Shown here: one piece after another, positions 15,501 through 24,800 of the stretch
How positions within the stretch are numbered: position 1 is the stretch's first letter
How the letters are laid out: the number at the start of each line of letters is the position of its first letter
From: RZYY01 sp036794825
GTDB taxonomy: Bacteria > Bacteroidota > Bacteroidia > Bacteroidales > 4484-276
Assembly (NCBI GenBank): GCA_036794825.1
Contig: DAIRGA010000019.1
Span: 37,811-101,810 of the forward strand
Length of the DNA: 64,000 nucleotides
Reading direction: 5' to 3'
The notes under the pieces: generated by a model
Database searches by the model: none
Told to the model about the DNA's origin: nothing
The model's input: only the letters and a program-made list of their open reading frames with translations
Position numbers and translations under genes: made by a program

Positions 15501-17000
15501 TTACTTTCTCCAGAATGAAGGGGAAAAAAGAATCAGAATGGTGAAAAACTCCAACCGTCCCAGAAGCATCAGGAGCGAAAGAACCCATTTCCCACCTGCA
15601 GGAATCACATTGAAGTTGTCCACTGGTCCTACCTTTCCGATGCCAGGACCAATATTTCCGAGCGAGGCAATGCTTGCACCAACTGAAGTTTCGAAATCAA
15701 GGCCGAACATGGTCATGGCAAAAGTGCCCGCTGCAAAAATCAGCATGTAGATAAGAAAAAAGGCCAATACCCTGAAAATGATATCCTGCGATACCGGTTT
15801 GCCGCTCATTCTTACAGGAATAACAGCCTGTGGATGCATCAGACGTTTTAGCTCAAGAAGGCTGTTTTTAAGCAGCAGCATATGCCTGACTACTTTAATC
15901 CCGCCACCCGTTGAGCCAGCACTTCCACCGACAAACATCAGCAGAAATACGATGAACCAAAGGGCGCCAGGCCACAACAGGTAATTATCCGTTACAAAAC
16001 CGGTAGTTGTCATTATGGAAACCACAGTAAATACAGCATTCCGGAACGACTCCTCGGCGCCCGCAGAGCTAGTGACTGTCAGAACAGCGGAGATAAGAAC
16101 AGTAGTGAAGGCGATGGTAAGAAAATAATACCTGAACTCCTCATTGCGGATCACATCCCTGATTCGCCCGTGAAGCGCCATGTAATGCAGGGTAAAGTTC
16201 ACCCCGGCAAAAAACATGAAGAGTGTAATCACATATTGTATGTAAGGCGAAAAACCAGTGATGCTATTGTTTTTGGTGGAAAATCCGCCGGTAGCCATAG
16301 TGGCAAATGAGTGTGTAAGTCCATCAAAGAGATCAAGGCCGCCAAGCATAAGCAAACCCGTCTGAACCAGGGTAAGAAGCACATAGATTCCCCATAACCT
16401 TTTGGCTGTCTGTGTAATACGAGGGTGGAGCTTATCGGGTGTAGGGCCTGGCACTTCTGCAATAAACATCTGCATGCCGCCAATTCCAAGGAAGGGAAGA
16501 ATGGCAAGAGAAAGAACGATAATCCCCATACCACCGATCCAATGGGTTGTAGCGCGCCAAAACAGAATACCTTTAGGAACTGCTTCAATATCCGTAAGAA
16601 CGGTGGCACCGGTAGTGGTAAATCCCGAAATGGTTTCGAAAAATGCATCTGTAAAGTTGGGAATTGCACCGCTTAGAATGAAAGGCAAAGACCCAAAAAA
16701 GGAGATTACTACCCAGGCCACCGAAACAATCACGTAGCCTTCGCGCTTGCCGATGGATTCCCTCATAGCCTTTCCATTGGCAAGATATAGGATGAGACCT
16801 GAAAAAAAAGTTACTCCCGCGGAAATAACCAGTGGCCAGAAATCATGAACCGCATCCTCAATATTCCAGTCGAAAAAATTGGTACTTCCATAGTACCACG
16901 AAAACGGGATGCACAACACCATGAAAAATGCTTCGATTACCAGCAAAATTCCCAAAATCTGCAGGATGGGCCTGCTGTTGATATGTTTTTTGGAGGGCAT
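15501..17000 (-). CDS. trkH: TrkH family potassium uptake protein
   Basis: Membrane subunit of the Trk K+ uptake system. It is 499 aa, with the four M1-P-M2 repeats of the superfamily. The four pore-loop filter glycines are visible in ISGFTTTGATVL, FATMATGGFST, VSIMTTTGFVT and ASLGNIGPGIG. Other marks are ATTHWIGGMGIIVLSLAILP and GGSAGSTGGGIKVVR. The start at 17000 lies 3 bp after the trkA stop, so the two subunits are translated together. Part of the five-gene minus-strand operon. Confidence 0.96.
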   Translation of the reverse strand: MPSKKHINSRPILQILGILLVIEAFFMVLCIPFSWYYGSTNFFDWNIEDAVHDFWPLVISAGVTFFSGLILYLANGKAMRESIGKREGYVIVSVAWVVISFFGSLPFILSGAIPNFTDAFFETISGFTTTGATVLTDIEAVPKGILFWRATTHWIGGMGIIVLSLAILPFLGIGGMQMFIAEVPGPTPDKLHPRITQTAKRLWGIYVLLTLVQTGLLMLGGLDLFDGLTHSFATMATGGFSTKNNSITGFSPYIQYVITLFMFFAGVNFTLHYMALHGRIRDVIRNEEFRYYFLTIAFTTVLISAVLTVTSSAGAEESFRNAVFTVVSIMTTTGFVTDNYLLWPGALWFIVFLLMFVGGSAGSTGGGIKVVRHMLLLKNSLLELKRLMHPQAVIPVRMSGKPVSQDIIFRVLAFFLIYMLIFAAGTFAMTMFGLDFETSVGASIASLGNIGPGIGKVGPVDNFNVIPAGGKWVLSLLMLLGRLEFFTILILFSPSFWRK

Positions 17001-17003
17001 TGG

Positions 17004-18344
17004 TTAGCGGAAAAAACGGTCAACCTTGTGTATTGCTGATGGCATCGAGAAAACGATCACCCTGTCGCCCTCTCTGATCTTAAAATTACCAACAGCGATG
17101 TAACTGTCGTCGCCGCGGGTGATTCCTCCGATAATTGCTTCGGAAGGGAAATTGAGTTTACGTATGGATTTTTTGGTAATCGGAGAATCCTCTTTTACCA
17201 CAAACTCAAACACTTCGGCATCAATTCCATGCAGCACTTTGTTGGTGGCAATTTCCGAGCGCATGGTGAAACGCGCAATGTAACTGGCGGTGATCAGTTT
17301 CTTGTTGATAATTGTATCAATGCCAATGTTTTGCGAAATATCAATATAGTCAATATTTTCCACCAGGGCTATGGTCTTTTTCACGCCGAATTTGCGTGCG
17401 TGCAGGCAGGTTAGGATATTGGTTTCGGAACTGTTGGTAACGGCTATAAAGGCATCCATACCGGCAATATCCTCGTTTTGAAGCAAGTTAATATCGCGGG
17501 CATCTCCATTGATAATGAGCACATTGTCGAGTTCTTCACTCAAACTTATGGTTCTTTCCCGGTCAATCTCGATCATTTTGATCCGATGCGAATTCTGCAG
17601 CCTGCGACAGGTTTTTAGTCCGATGCGGCCACCGCCTACCACCATTACATTATTGATTTCAAACTCTTCTTTACCACCCAGTTCGAGCAGGGTTTTAATT
17701 CCATCGGGCTTGGTAACCACGTAGGTCAGGTCGTTGACCATGAATTGATCGCTGCCCCTTGGAATAATGGTTCTGGAGTTGCGGTGAATAGCAACGGCTC
17801 TGAAATCGAGATAGGGAAACTCGCTGGCGATCTGATCGAGCGTTTTCCCGATTACCAGGGCGTTTTCGTCCAGTTTGATCATGAAAAGCAGCAGCTTACC
17901 CTCCGAAAAGGCGAAGGTTTCGGTGGCTGCCGATCTTTCGAGCAGGTCAACAATCTCTTCGGCAGCAAGCCTTTCGGGGCAAACCAGGTGGTCAACGCCA
18001 AGCGTTTTGAATAGGTCCTGGTTGCCGTGATCCAGAAATTCGGTGTTGTTGATGCGGGCAATGGTTTTACGTGCTCCGAGTTTCTTGCCGATGATGCAGG
18101 TCATCAGGTTCACATTTTCGTCGTGTACAACCGAAATCAGCAAATCGGCACGTTTCACGCTTGCTCTTTCGAGTACCGAAATACATGTAGAATCGCCAGC
18201 AATGGTCATCAGGTCAGAGTTTGACTCAACCATCTTGAGCAATTCGCTGTGTGGATCAACCACAGTTATATCATGGTGTTCATCGGTCAGCAGTTTGGCC
18301 AGGTGAAAACCAACCTCTCCGTCTCCCGCGATAATAATTTTCAT
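17004..18344 (-). CDS. trkA: Trk potassium uptake regulatory subunit TrkA
   Basis: A cytosolic NAD(H)/nucleotide-binding ring subunit that gates TrkH. The protein has 446 aa in two RCK units. The first Rossmann fold carries GDGEVG at residues 7-12 with the acidic strand-2 end TVVD at 27-30. The second carries GGGRIG at 237-242 with MIEID. Each is followed by an RCK-C (TrkA-C) domain (about 141-225 and 365-446). Length and layout are normal. First gene of the operon, with a good Bacteroidota-type promoter 22-50 bp upstream of the ATG. Confidence 0.95.
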   Translation of the reverse strand: MKIIIAGDGEVGFHLAKLLTDEHHDITVVDPHSELLKMVESNSDLMTIAGDSTCISVLERASVKRADLLISVVHDENVNLMTCIIGKKLGARKTIARINNTEFLDHGNQDLFKTLGVDHLVCPERLAAEEIVDLLERSAATETFAFSEGKLLLFMIKLDENALVIGKTLDQIASEFPYLDFRAVAIHRNSRTIIPRGSDQFMVNDLTYVVTKPDGIKTLLELGGKEEFEINNVMVVGGGRIGLKTCRRLQNSHRIKMIEIDRERTISLSEELDNVLIINGDARDINLLQNEDIAGMDAFIAVTNSSETNILTCLHARKFGVKKTIALVENIDYIDISQNIGIDTIINKKLITASYIARFTMRSEIATNKVLHGIDAEVFEFVVKEDSPITKKSIRKLNFPSEAIIGGITRGDDSYIAVGNFKIREGDRVIVFSMPSAIHKVDRFFR

Positions 18345-18365
18345 TGATGTAAGTAAAATCGGGTG

Positions 18366-18394
18366 CGAAAGTAGCTTTTTTCAAAGATTTCAAA
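18366..18394 (-). promoter_or_regulatory. Bacteroidota-type promoter of the trkA operon
   Basis: On the minus strand, TTTG (18394-18391), a 17-bp spacer and TACTTTCG (18373-18366, 7 of 8 to TAnnTTTG) lie 22 bp upstream of the trkA start. Confidence 0.6.
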
Positions 18395-18553
18395 TTTAAA
18401 AATGAAACTTCATCAACATTACCTTATCCCTTTAAAAAAAGTGGGAGACTGCTAGATCAGCATTTGCCATATTATTTAGTTTATCATACTTGAGCTTCAA
18501 TAACAGCCTCTCCACTAACAAAAAAACAAACAAACAATTTTACCTACAGTGTA

Positions 18554-19012
18554 TTAGAAAAATTTTGATGCTTTATCACATATTGCGCTATTAAAACAGA
18601 TTTTATCAATCTTTTCTTTAAATGAATTCACTTTTACTTTGTAATCTATATCAGCTATCAAGGTCTCTATTTGCTCCTTGTCGATCGGTTTTATAAGGTA
18701 ATCTAACCCTGAGCTGAGCGTTAAATCAATAAATTCGTTGTTAGGTGACAAAATTAAAACCAACAAAGGGCCTGGCTCATCAATGTTGTTCAGAAACTGA
18801 AGAAAGCTCAAACAAACAGGAGTTGGGTAAAAATTTACAAAGACAACATCAGTCGGCTTTCTTAACAAGTATTCCAATCCATTTGTAAAATATTCAAAAG
18901 TATCCTTAACTACAATTTTAGATTCATCTTTTAGCAAACTGTTTAGATTATTAATTTCTTCTGGGTCATTACAAATAATAACAGCACTATATCTTTTGTT
19001 ATTAGCATTCAT
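18554..19012 (-). CDS. Degenerate stand-alone receiver-domain protein
   Basis: A 152-aa protein from the ATG at 19012 (MNANNKRYSAVIIC); an upstream in-frame ATG at 19057 would add 15 residues. The fold pattern matches the receiver domain of LytTR-type response regulators: an opening strand AVIIC, the central strand PTDVVFVNFYPTP, LLVLILSPNNEF, and LDYLIKPIDKEQIETLI with the conserved Lys-Pro. The phospho-acceptor Asp is replaced by Asn (FVNFYP where FLDIQMP is usual), and the N-terminal acidic pair reads ND. No output domain follows; after a short tail the protein stops. It may be a remnant of a LytTR regulator or a phosphorylation-independent receiver. The adjacent IS110 remnant suggests local rearrangement. 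Confidence 0.6.
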   Translation of the reverse strand: MNANNKRYSAVIICNDPEEINNLNSLLKDESKIVVKDTFEYFTNGLEYLLRKPTDVVFVNFYPTPVCLSFLQFLNNIDEPGPLLVLILSPNNEFIDLTLSSGLDYLIKPIDKEQIETLIADIDYKVKVNSFKEKIDKICFNSAICDKASKFF

Positions 19013-19203
19013 CTGTATATATTTTTTTTGTTTTAGTTGAATTTCAATTACATACAAAACAGGTTAAGAAAGTAAATTTTCATCTTCGTACTTCATCCTC
19101 TTTATTGTTGGTGGATTTGTGACAGCGGTTGGTGCTTATCCTGTTTAATGTCAATTTCATTTTCGTGCTCACGACTTTACGGGGTCACAGTAAAAAACGA
19201 CTT

Positions 19204-20427
19204 TTATGTTGCTTGAAATTCTAATTGTTTTACCACAAATCCAAGTTCGTTTAATCTGTCAATTAGTCTGTTTACTTGTTTGAGCTTTCTTTTTGGGCTT
19301 TCTTGTATCTGCGGTTCTTTATAGGCTTCTTTGTTCTTAATGACGTGATATGGCGGCAATAATGATTTTGTGCCCTATGGCAACAATCGCCTTCTTTTTG
19401 CCACGTCTTGGAAGCAAACTGTAATACTTTTGCCTGAGATAACCATCTTTTTTACGGCTGGCACCCCGGGCACATTCGGCTATGGTTGCCTGCAGGTGTT
19501 TGTTCCCGTGAATGGTTCTTGAACTTTTTTTTACCGCCGCTCTCGTTATTGCCCGGACTCATGCCAGCCCAACTGCTCAGGTGTTGCTCGCTTGAAAATT
19601 GTTTCATCTCTGCACCGATTTCGCTGATGATACTCACCGCACTATCGAAGGCTAAACCTGGTATGGTTTGAAGAAGTTCGATTTCAATGGCATATCGTTT
19701 TGCCTGTTCATCAATCTGCTTCTCAATCTTCTCGATGAGCTTCTCCTTGTCTGAAATGCTCTCCTTCATCATCCTTAGCATAAACTGATGAGGTGCTGTC
19801 AAACGACCTTGCAAGACTCGTTTAAACTCTTCTTTGCCAACTTTTATCTTCCCATGATAATGCTTTGTTAGCCCTTCAATATCGGTTCTGCCCTCAATCA
19901 GATCATCGATAATCTTTCTGCCCACCGCCCGTCAATGTTGGTCAAAACACTACTTAGCTTGATGTTGGCATCCTCCAATATCCGAATAATCCGGTTCATG
20001 TCTGGGCTACGAGCTTTTTCTTGTAGCGAACCAAATCGCGTAACTGACGGATTTCAACAGGGGGAATAAAACTTGCCTTGAGCAAACCGCTTAAAAGTAA
20101 TTTGCTCAACCACTGACTATCCTTTTTGTGCCCCGGCACATTGCGAACATGACGGGCATCGACAAGGTTAATCTCAAAATCCCCTTCCTCCAAAATGTTG
20201 TAAACAGGTTTCCAGTAAACACCCGTGCTCTCCATGGCTATATGGGTAACACCTTCGGATTTGCACCAATCTCTTAACTCTGTCAAAGAACTTGTGTAGG
20301 AGTTAAACTCCCTTGTCTGATATTGCTCATCGCTCTTGCGAATGGTGGCAGCTATTGTCTCCTTGTGAACATCAAGACCGCAGCCAACACCAATAACCTG
20401 ATTGAATTCTACCTTTTTCATTTTCAC
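19204..20427 (-). pseudogene. Decayed IS110-family transposase
   Basis: Remnant of a DEDD-type IS110 transposase/recombinase. The N-terminal part (20427-19996) has GCGLDVHKETIAATI and AMESTGVYWKPVYNILE, then stops at TGA 19996-19998. The frame then changes for MNRIIRILEDANIKLSSVL, again to GRKIIDDLIEG (19925 on) with the C-terminal Transposase_20 segment LLQTIPGLAFDSAVSIISEI. It changes again near 19520 (continuing RTIHGNKHLQATIAECARG) and once more near 19345 (continuing YHVIKNKEAYKEP), with a stop at 19204-19206. At least four frame breaks are seen. The catalytic TDxxDS segment has also lost about three residues (GHKKDSQWL where GRKTDVKDSQWL is usual), so the protein is inactive. IS110 elements lack terminal inverted repeats, so the ends cannot be fixed; the element probably reaches towards 19060 and 20519. 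Confidence 0.9.
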
Positions 20428-20519
20428 TGAATTTTCAGCAAAGGTTGTTATTCATATCCGGTTGGTGTGATTATTATCTCATGGGTATTTCATATTTTTC
20501 ATATTTTTATGTATTTGAA

Positions 20520-21809
20520 TTATATTTGTTTAAGTAAATTTTCGATTTTGTTTGGAACTGCTGTCAACTGGAATCTTTGGTGTTGTTCCGTGGTAAAAAT
20601 GGCTGTTGGCAAAGAGATGTGCAAAGTTGCCAGTCCATCGGTAATTGCCGGTGGATCACAAAGACCACTGACAATGCACCTGTACTTAAAGCCATCCATG
20701 CCGGCAGGTGGATTTGTGATGGTCAGTTGTGCAGTATATGCACCCTGGTAAACTCCTCCGTCCTCAATGTTTTCCCATGAACTGATGTACTCCTGCCATT
20801 GATGTCTAAGCAGGTTGCCCAAAGCTCCCACTTCAAAAACTGCAATGCCAGTTCCGGGAACAAGGGTGTCGGACGATACAGGTTGTTCAACAATGGAAGG
20901 GGGCACTGCAGTAATAAATGACCCGTCAATGTAAAAAGAAGACTTTGGAATATCGTTTAGGACAAGGTATGCAGGAGGCGGTCCTTTGTACTCACAACTT
21001 GTACCATTGTCAATCCATGTAAGGTTCGATACACCTTCCACGGCCAAAAAGGTAAGGGTGAAAAGTGCTGAATTGCCGGGCAGGCTGATCCCGTTGATCT
21101 CGGAGGTGTAACCATGGGCAACGATTTGTCCGTTCACGGAAACATCAATGGTTAAGCCCTGAAAACCTGAGTTATTCGTAAAAGACTGATAAATTATTAC
21201 CCCCGGATCATAATTCAGGGTGAGGGTAAATTCACCAATATTGGTAAAATCATTAACAGTTATCATAATGTCGATTGTTTCGCCGGCGCATCCGGGTACA
21301 ACAGGTAAAAATGCAACCGGCGCATCAACAGGTAAAAATGTGACTGAGCCATGGATATAATAATCTTCAAAGGGTTCATCGTTCAATGTGTTAAAATCTC
21401 CGTCACTCCATTTGAGGTTGTTGTAGTTTTGGTTCCACTCAATAACTGAAGTTCCATCGCCCACCCTTTGAAATGTGAATTTCAATATCACACTGTTGTC
21501 GGGTAAAGTAACCCCCGGCCAATTATACCATTCATTACTAATTACGCCGGGAACCAATACAAAGGCTGCTAACCCGCCGGGTAGCTGAGCTCCTTTATCC
21601 ACGGCAGTGCACACTGTAATTTCAGGATCGTAAAGCAACTGCAGATTACAACTGCCGATATTGTTGAACCCTGTTGCAGTGACCGCAACGATAAGTTCCT
21701 GCTGATTGCCCGAAATATGCTCGACTGTTGATACAGGAGCATTCTGTGCAAAGGCAGAAGCACCTGTCAGCAGTAAGAGGACAATCATTATCCGGAACAT
21801 TGGTTTCAT
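20520..21809 (-). CDS. Double-cohesin Ig-like protein, C-terminally truncated (T9SS domain lost)
   Basis: A 429-aa secreted protein. The signal peptide (KPMFRIMIVLLLLTGASAFAQ) is followed by two cohesin-like domains (about 23-160 and 163-300). Each has the pattern of a strand with NIGSxxLxLxYDP or NIGEFTLTLNYDP, later SLPGNSALFTLTFLA, and a closing DNGTSCEYKGPPP loop. An Ig-like domain follows (about 310-405, HQWQEYISSWENIEDG, YRCIVSGLCDPP). It is closely related to the 508-aa product at 33465-34991, but where that protein continues AFPNPFSGNLTLRF into a T9SS sorting domain, this one reads AVPNKIENLLKQI and stops 92 bp before the IS110 remnant. It can therefore no longer be sorted by T9SS. 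Cohesins bind dockerins; the role here is inferred. Confidence 0.82.
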   Translation of the reverse strand: MKPMFRIMIVLLLLTGASAFAQNAPVSTVEHISGNQQELIVAVTATGFNNIGSCNLQLLYDPEITVCTAVDKGAQLPGGLAAFVLVPGVISNEWYNWPGVTLPDNSVILKFTFQRVGDGTSVIEWNQNYNNLKWSDGDFNTLNDEPFEDYYIHGSVTFLPVDAPVAFLPVVPGCAGETIDIMITVNDFTNIGEFTLTLNYDPGVIIYQSFTNNSGFQGLTIDVSVNGQIVAHGYTSEINGISLPGNSALFTLTFLAVEGVSNLTWIDNGTSCEYKGPPPAYLVLNDIPKSSFYIDGSFITAVPPSIVEQPVSSDTLVPGTGIAVFEVGALGNLLRHQWQEYISSWENIEDGGVYQGAYTAQLTITNPPAGMDGFKYRCIVSGLCDPPAITDGLATLHISLPTAIFTTEQHQRFQLTAVPNKIENLLKQI

Positions 21810-21856
21810 AGTTTGATCAGCAATTGATTTGATGTTAATGGTTGTAAAAAGAAAAA

Positions 21857-21886
21857 GAGAACGGGAGGGAAAATTCTCCCGTTCTC
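21857..21886 (-). terminator. Rho-independent terminator of the 1612-aa gene
   Basis: Stem arms 21857-21867 and 21876-21886 (GAGAACGGGAG and complement, 11 bp, 8-nt loop). On the minus strand a CTTTTTCTTTTT tract follows. It lies 14 bp after the stop and 47 bp before the next start. The same hairpin occurs at 35039-35068. Confidence 0.88.
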
Positions 21887-21899
21887 AGTTTACAAGTTG

Positions 21900-24800
21900 T
21901 TAGTTCTTAATGATTTTAATCGTACGGAGGAGCATGTTATCAGAACTGTTAAGGATCAGCGTTGCAGTATAAACACCGGGTTGCAGGGCGCCTGCATACA
22001 GCGTCATCACATGTTCACCGGCCTGTTGAAACTCGTCTGTTATCCTGCCCAGCCTGTTGCCCACTATGTCGTAAATCTCGATAATAACATGGCCATCGGC
22101 AGGAAGGGTATAGACAAAGTTAGTGTTTCCTTTGAACGGGTTGGGATGGTTGGCAAACTTCAGATCGGCGATCTTGCTGTTTTGGGTGATACCAACAGTA
22201 GCGCTCTTTATCACACCAATTTTCAGTATTGCCTTGTCAATTGTGTTGTAATTTTCATCACCAATTTCATTAAGGGGATCATCAACAAGTCCGATGTAGA
22301 GGTATTCATCGCCGGGCGGGCTTGTGATCTGCAAACTCAGAGTCAGCAATGCGTCACCTTTGTTCAGTAATAGCGGAACCATGGAGTACCAGCTAATCCT
22401 TACCTCATCGCCCGACATTACAAACGGGACATTCAAGTCAGGGTCATTACCAAGATAAATCCCCTCAACCGCAAGATTACCGGCAGGAACATTGAGAATG
22501 AGCGACAATGCCCCTACCTCCATTTCCATTCCGGCGTAAACCGGTAATTCCATTTCAGTACATGCAGAAGCTTCTACCGGTTCACCAAACTCCAGCGAAA
22601 TGTAGCCGGTTTCCGATTTACCTGCAGTTGGGATATAGCTGGGGTTGAAATCACCGGTTAGCAGACAATAGAAGTTCTGATTCACCGAAGCTACACCCCC
22701 GGGAACGGTGACGGTCGGACAAAGTACAATTGCTCCCCATTCCGGGTTAGGATTAGAACTGATTAAATCACCCGGCGTCCAGAATGTCCACGATGGTCGT
22801 CCACCCCAACCATTGACGCCCTGGGTAAGGAAGTAATTTTGAATCTTTCCGGCATCATCTGACAGCACTTTATTGTCGAGTATACCATCACCGGCAAAGA
22901 ACCTCACTTTTTCGATTGATGAATTAAATACCCCCCAGTAATTCACCTGGGCGGCATCCGATGAGTTGACGCCGGCTATGATGTCTGTTTTCGACATCCT
23001 GACCTCATAATCACCGGAGCAAACACCGGTGAAGGTGTATAATCCACCGCCATCAGTTTTGACCACTGTTGCACCGGTCGGGTACTTTTTCTCGTCTCCC
23101 TGCCAGAGTTCTACCATAACATCCTTTACGGGTGTATTGGAGTTGTTGTAATAGGTAATGTAACCGCTTACTGTAAGGCCGGTTACAGTGACTTTCTGAT
23201 TACATGAGGCAGTATGGCCTGCAGCATCTGTAACTGTCCAGTTTACAATGGTTTCACCCAGACCAAATGTGGCATCCTGAGGATCAATGGTTGTTTCGCC
23301 AACCCTTGCGATCACGCTGGCTATTGAACAATTATCAGCAGTTTCAGGTGTTCCGATATCAATACCGACAGCCATACAGCCATCAGTGGTGTAAACTTCC
23401 TTATCTGGCGGGCAGGTGATGGCCGGAGGCTCAGTGTCTACTTTATAGGTAACCGTGACGGACTTCTGTACTGCATCATTGCCGCAGAGGTCCTCTACGT
23501 CAAATGTCCTGGTGATTGACCAAAGGCATCCGCTGGTGTTGACCGGGTCGCCCGTGTTCACAACGATGCTGCTGGTGATGTCACCGTCGCAGTTGTCCTC
23601 AGCGGTTGCTCCGCCAAGGGCAGTTTCTATTTGGGCTGCCGTCGGGTTGCATCCAAGTTCACCACCGGCGCCAAGGGTAGTAATCACCGGGATTTCGGTG
23701 TCTACCTTATAGGTAACCGTAACGGACTTCTCGGTAGCAGCATTGGTGCAAAGATCGGTCACGTTAAAGGTCCTGGTGACTGACCACAGGCATCCGCTGG
23801 TGTTGACCGGAGCTCCTGTATTTACTGATATGCTGCCGGTAATATCACCGTCGCAGTTGTCCTCAGCGGTTGCTCCGCCAAGGGCAGTTTCTATTTGGGC
23901 TGCCGTCGGGTTGCATCCAAGTTCACCACCGGCGCCAAGGGTAGTAATCACCGGGATTTCGGTGTCTACCTTATAGGTAACCGTAACGGACTTCTCGGTA
24001 GCAGCATTGGTGCAAAGATCGGTCACGTTAAAGGTCCTGGTGACTGACCACAGGCATCCGCTGGTGTTGACCGGAGCTCCTGTATTTACTGATATGCTGC
24101 CGGTAATATCACCGTCGCAGTTGTCCAAAGCTGTGGCTGAGCCAAGGGCAGTGTTAATCTGGTCTGCCGTCGGGTTGCATCCAAGTTCACCACCGGCTCC
24201 AAGGGTAGTGATGACCGGGATTTCCGTGTCTACCTTGTAGGTAACGGTAACTGACTTTTGGTCTGCCGGATTGAGGCAAAGATCGCTCACGTTAAAGGTT
24301 CTGGTCACTGACCACAGGCATCCGCTTGTGTTGACCGGAGCTCCTGTATTTACTGATATGCTGCCGGTAATATCACCGTCGCAGTTGTCCAAAGCTGTGG
24401 CTGAGCCAAGGGCAGTGTTAATCTGGTCTGCCGTCGGGTTGCATCCAAGTTCACCACCGGCTCCAAGGGTAGTAATCACCGGGATTTTGGTGTCTACCTT
24501 ATAGGTAACCGTAACGGACTTCTCGGTAGCAGCATTGGTGCAAAGATCGGTCACGTTAAAGGTCCTGGTGACTGACCACAGGCATCCGCTGGTGTTGACC
24601 GGAGCTCCTGTATTTACTGATATGCTGCCGGTAATATCACCGTCGCAGTTGTCCTCAGCGGTTGCTCCGCCAAGGGCAGTTTCTATTTGGGCTGCTGTCG
24701 GGTTGCATCCAAGTTCACCACCGGCTCCAAAGGTAGTGATCACAGGTGCCACTACATCCACCACTACCTCCACACTTGCACAACCCGAAGGAGCACAAGG

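Noticed and set aside
23430..24750. Possible CRISPR-like regular array
   Set aside because: The 264-bp period is a whole number of codons, units are contiguous and lie inside an open frame; it is a protein repeat.
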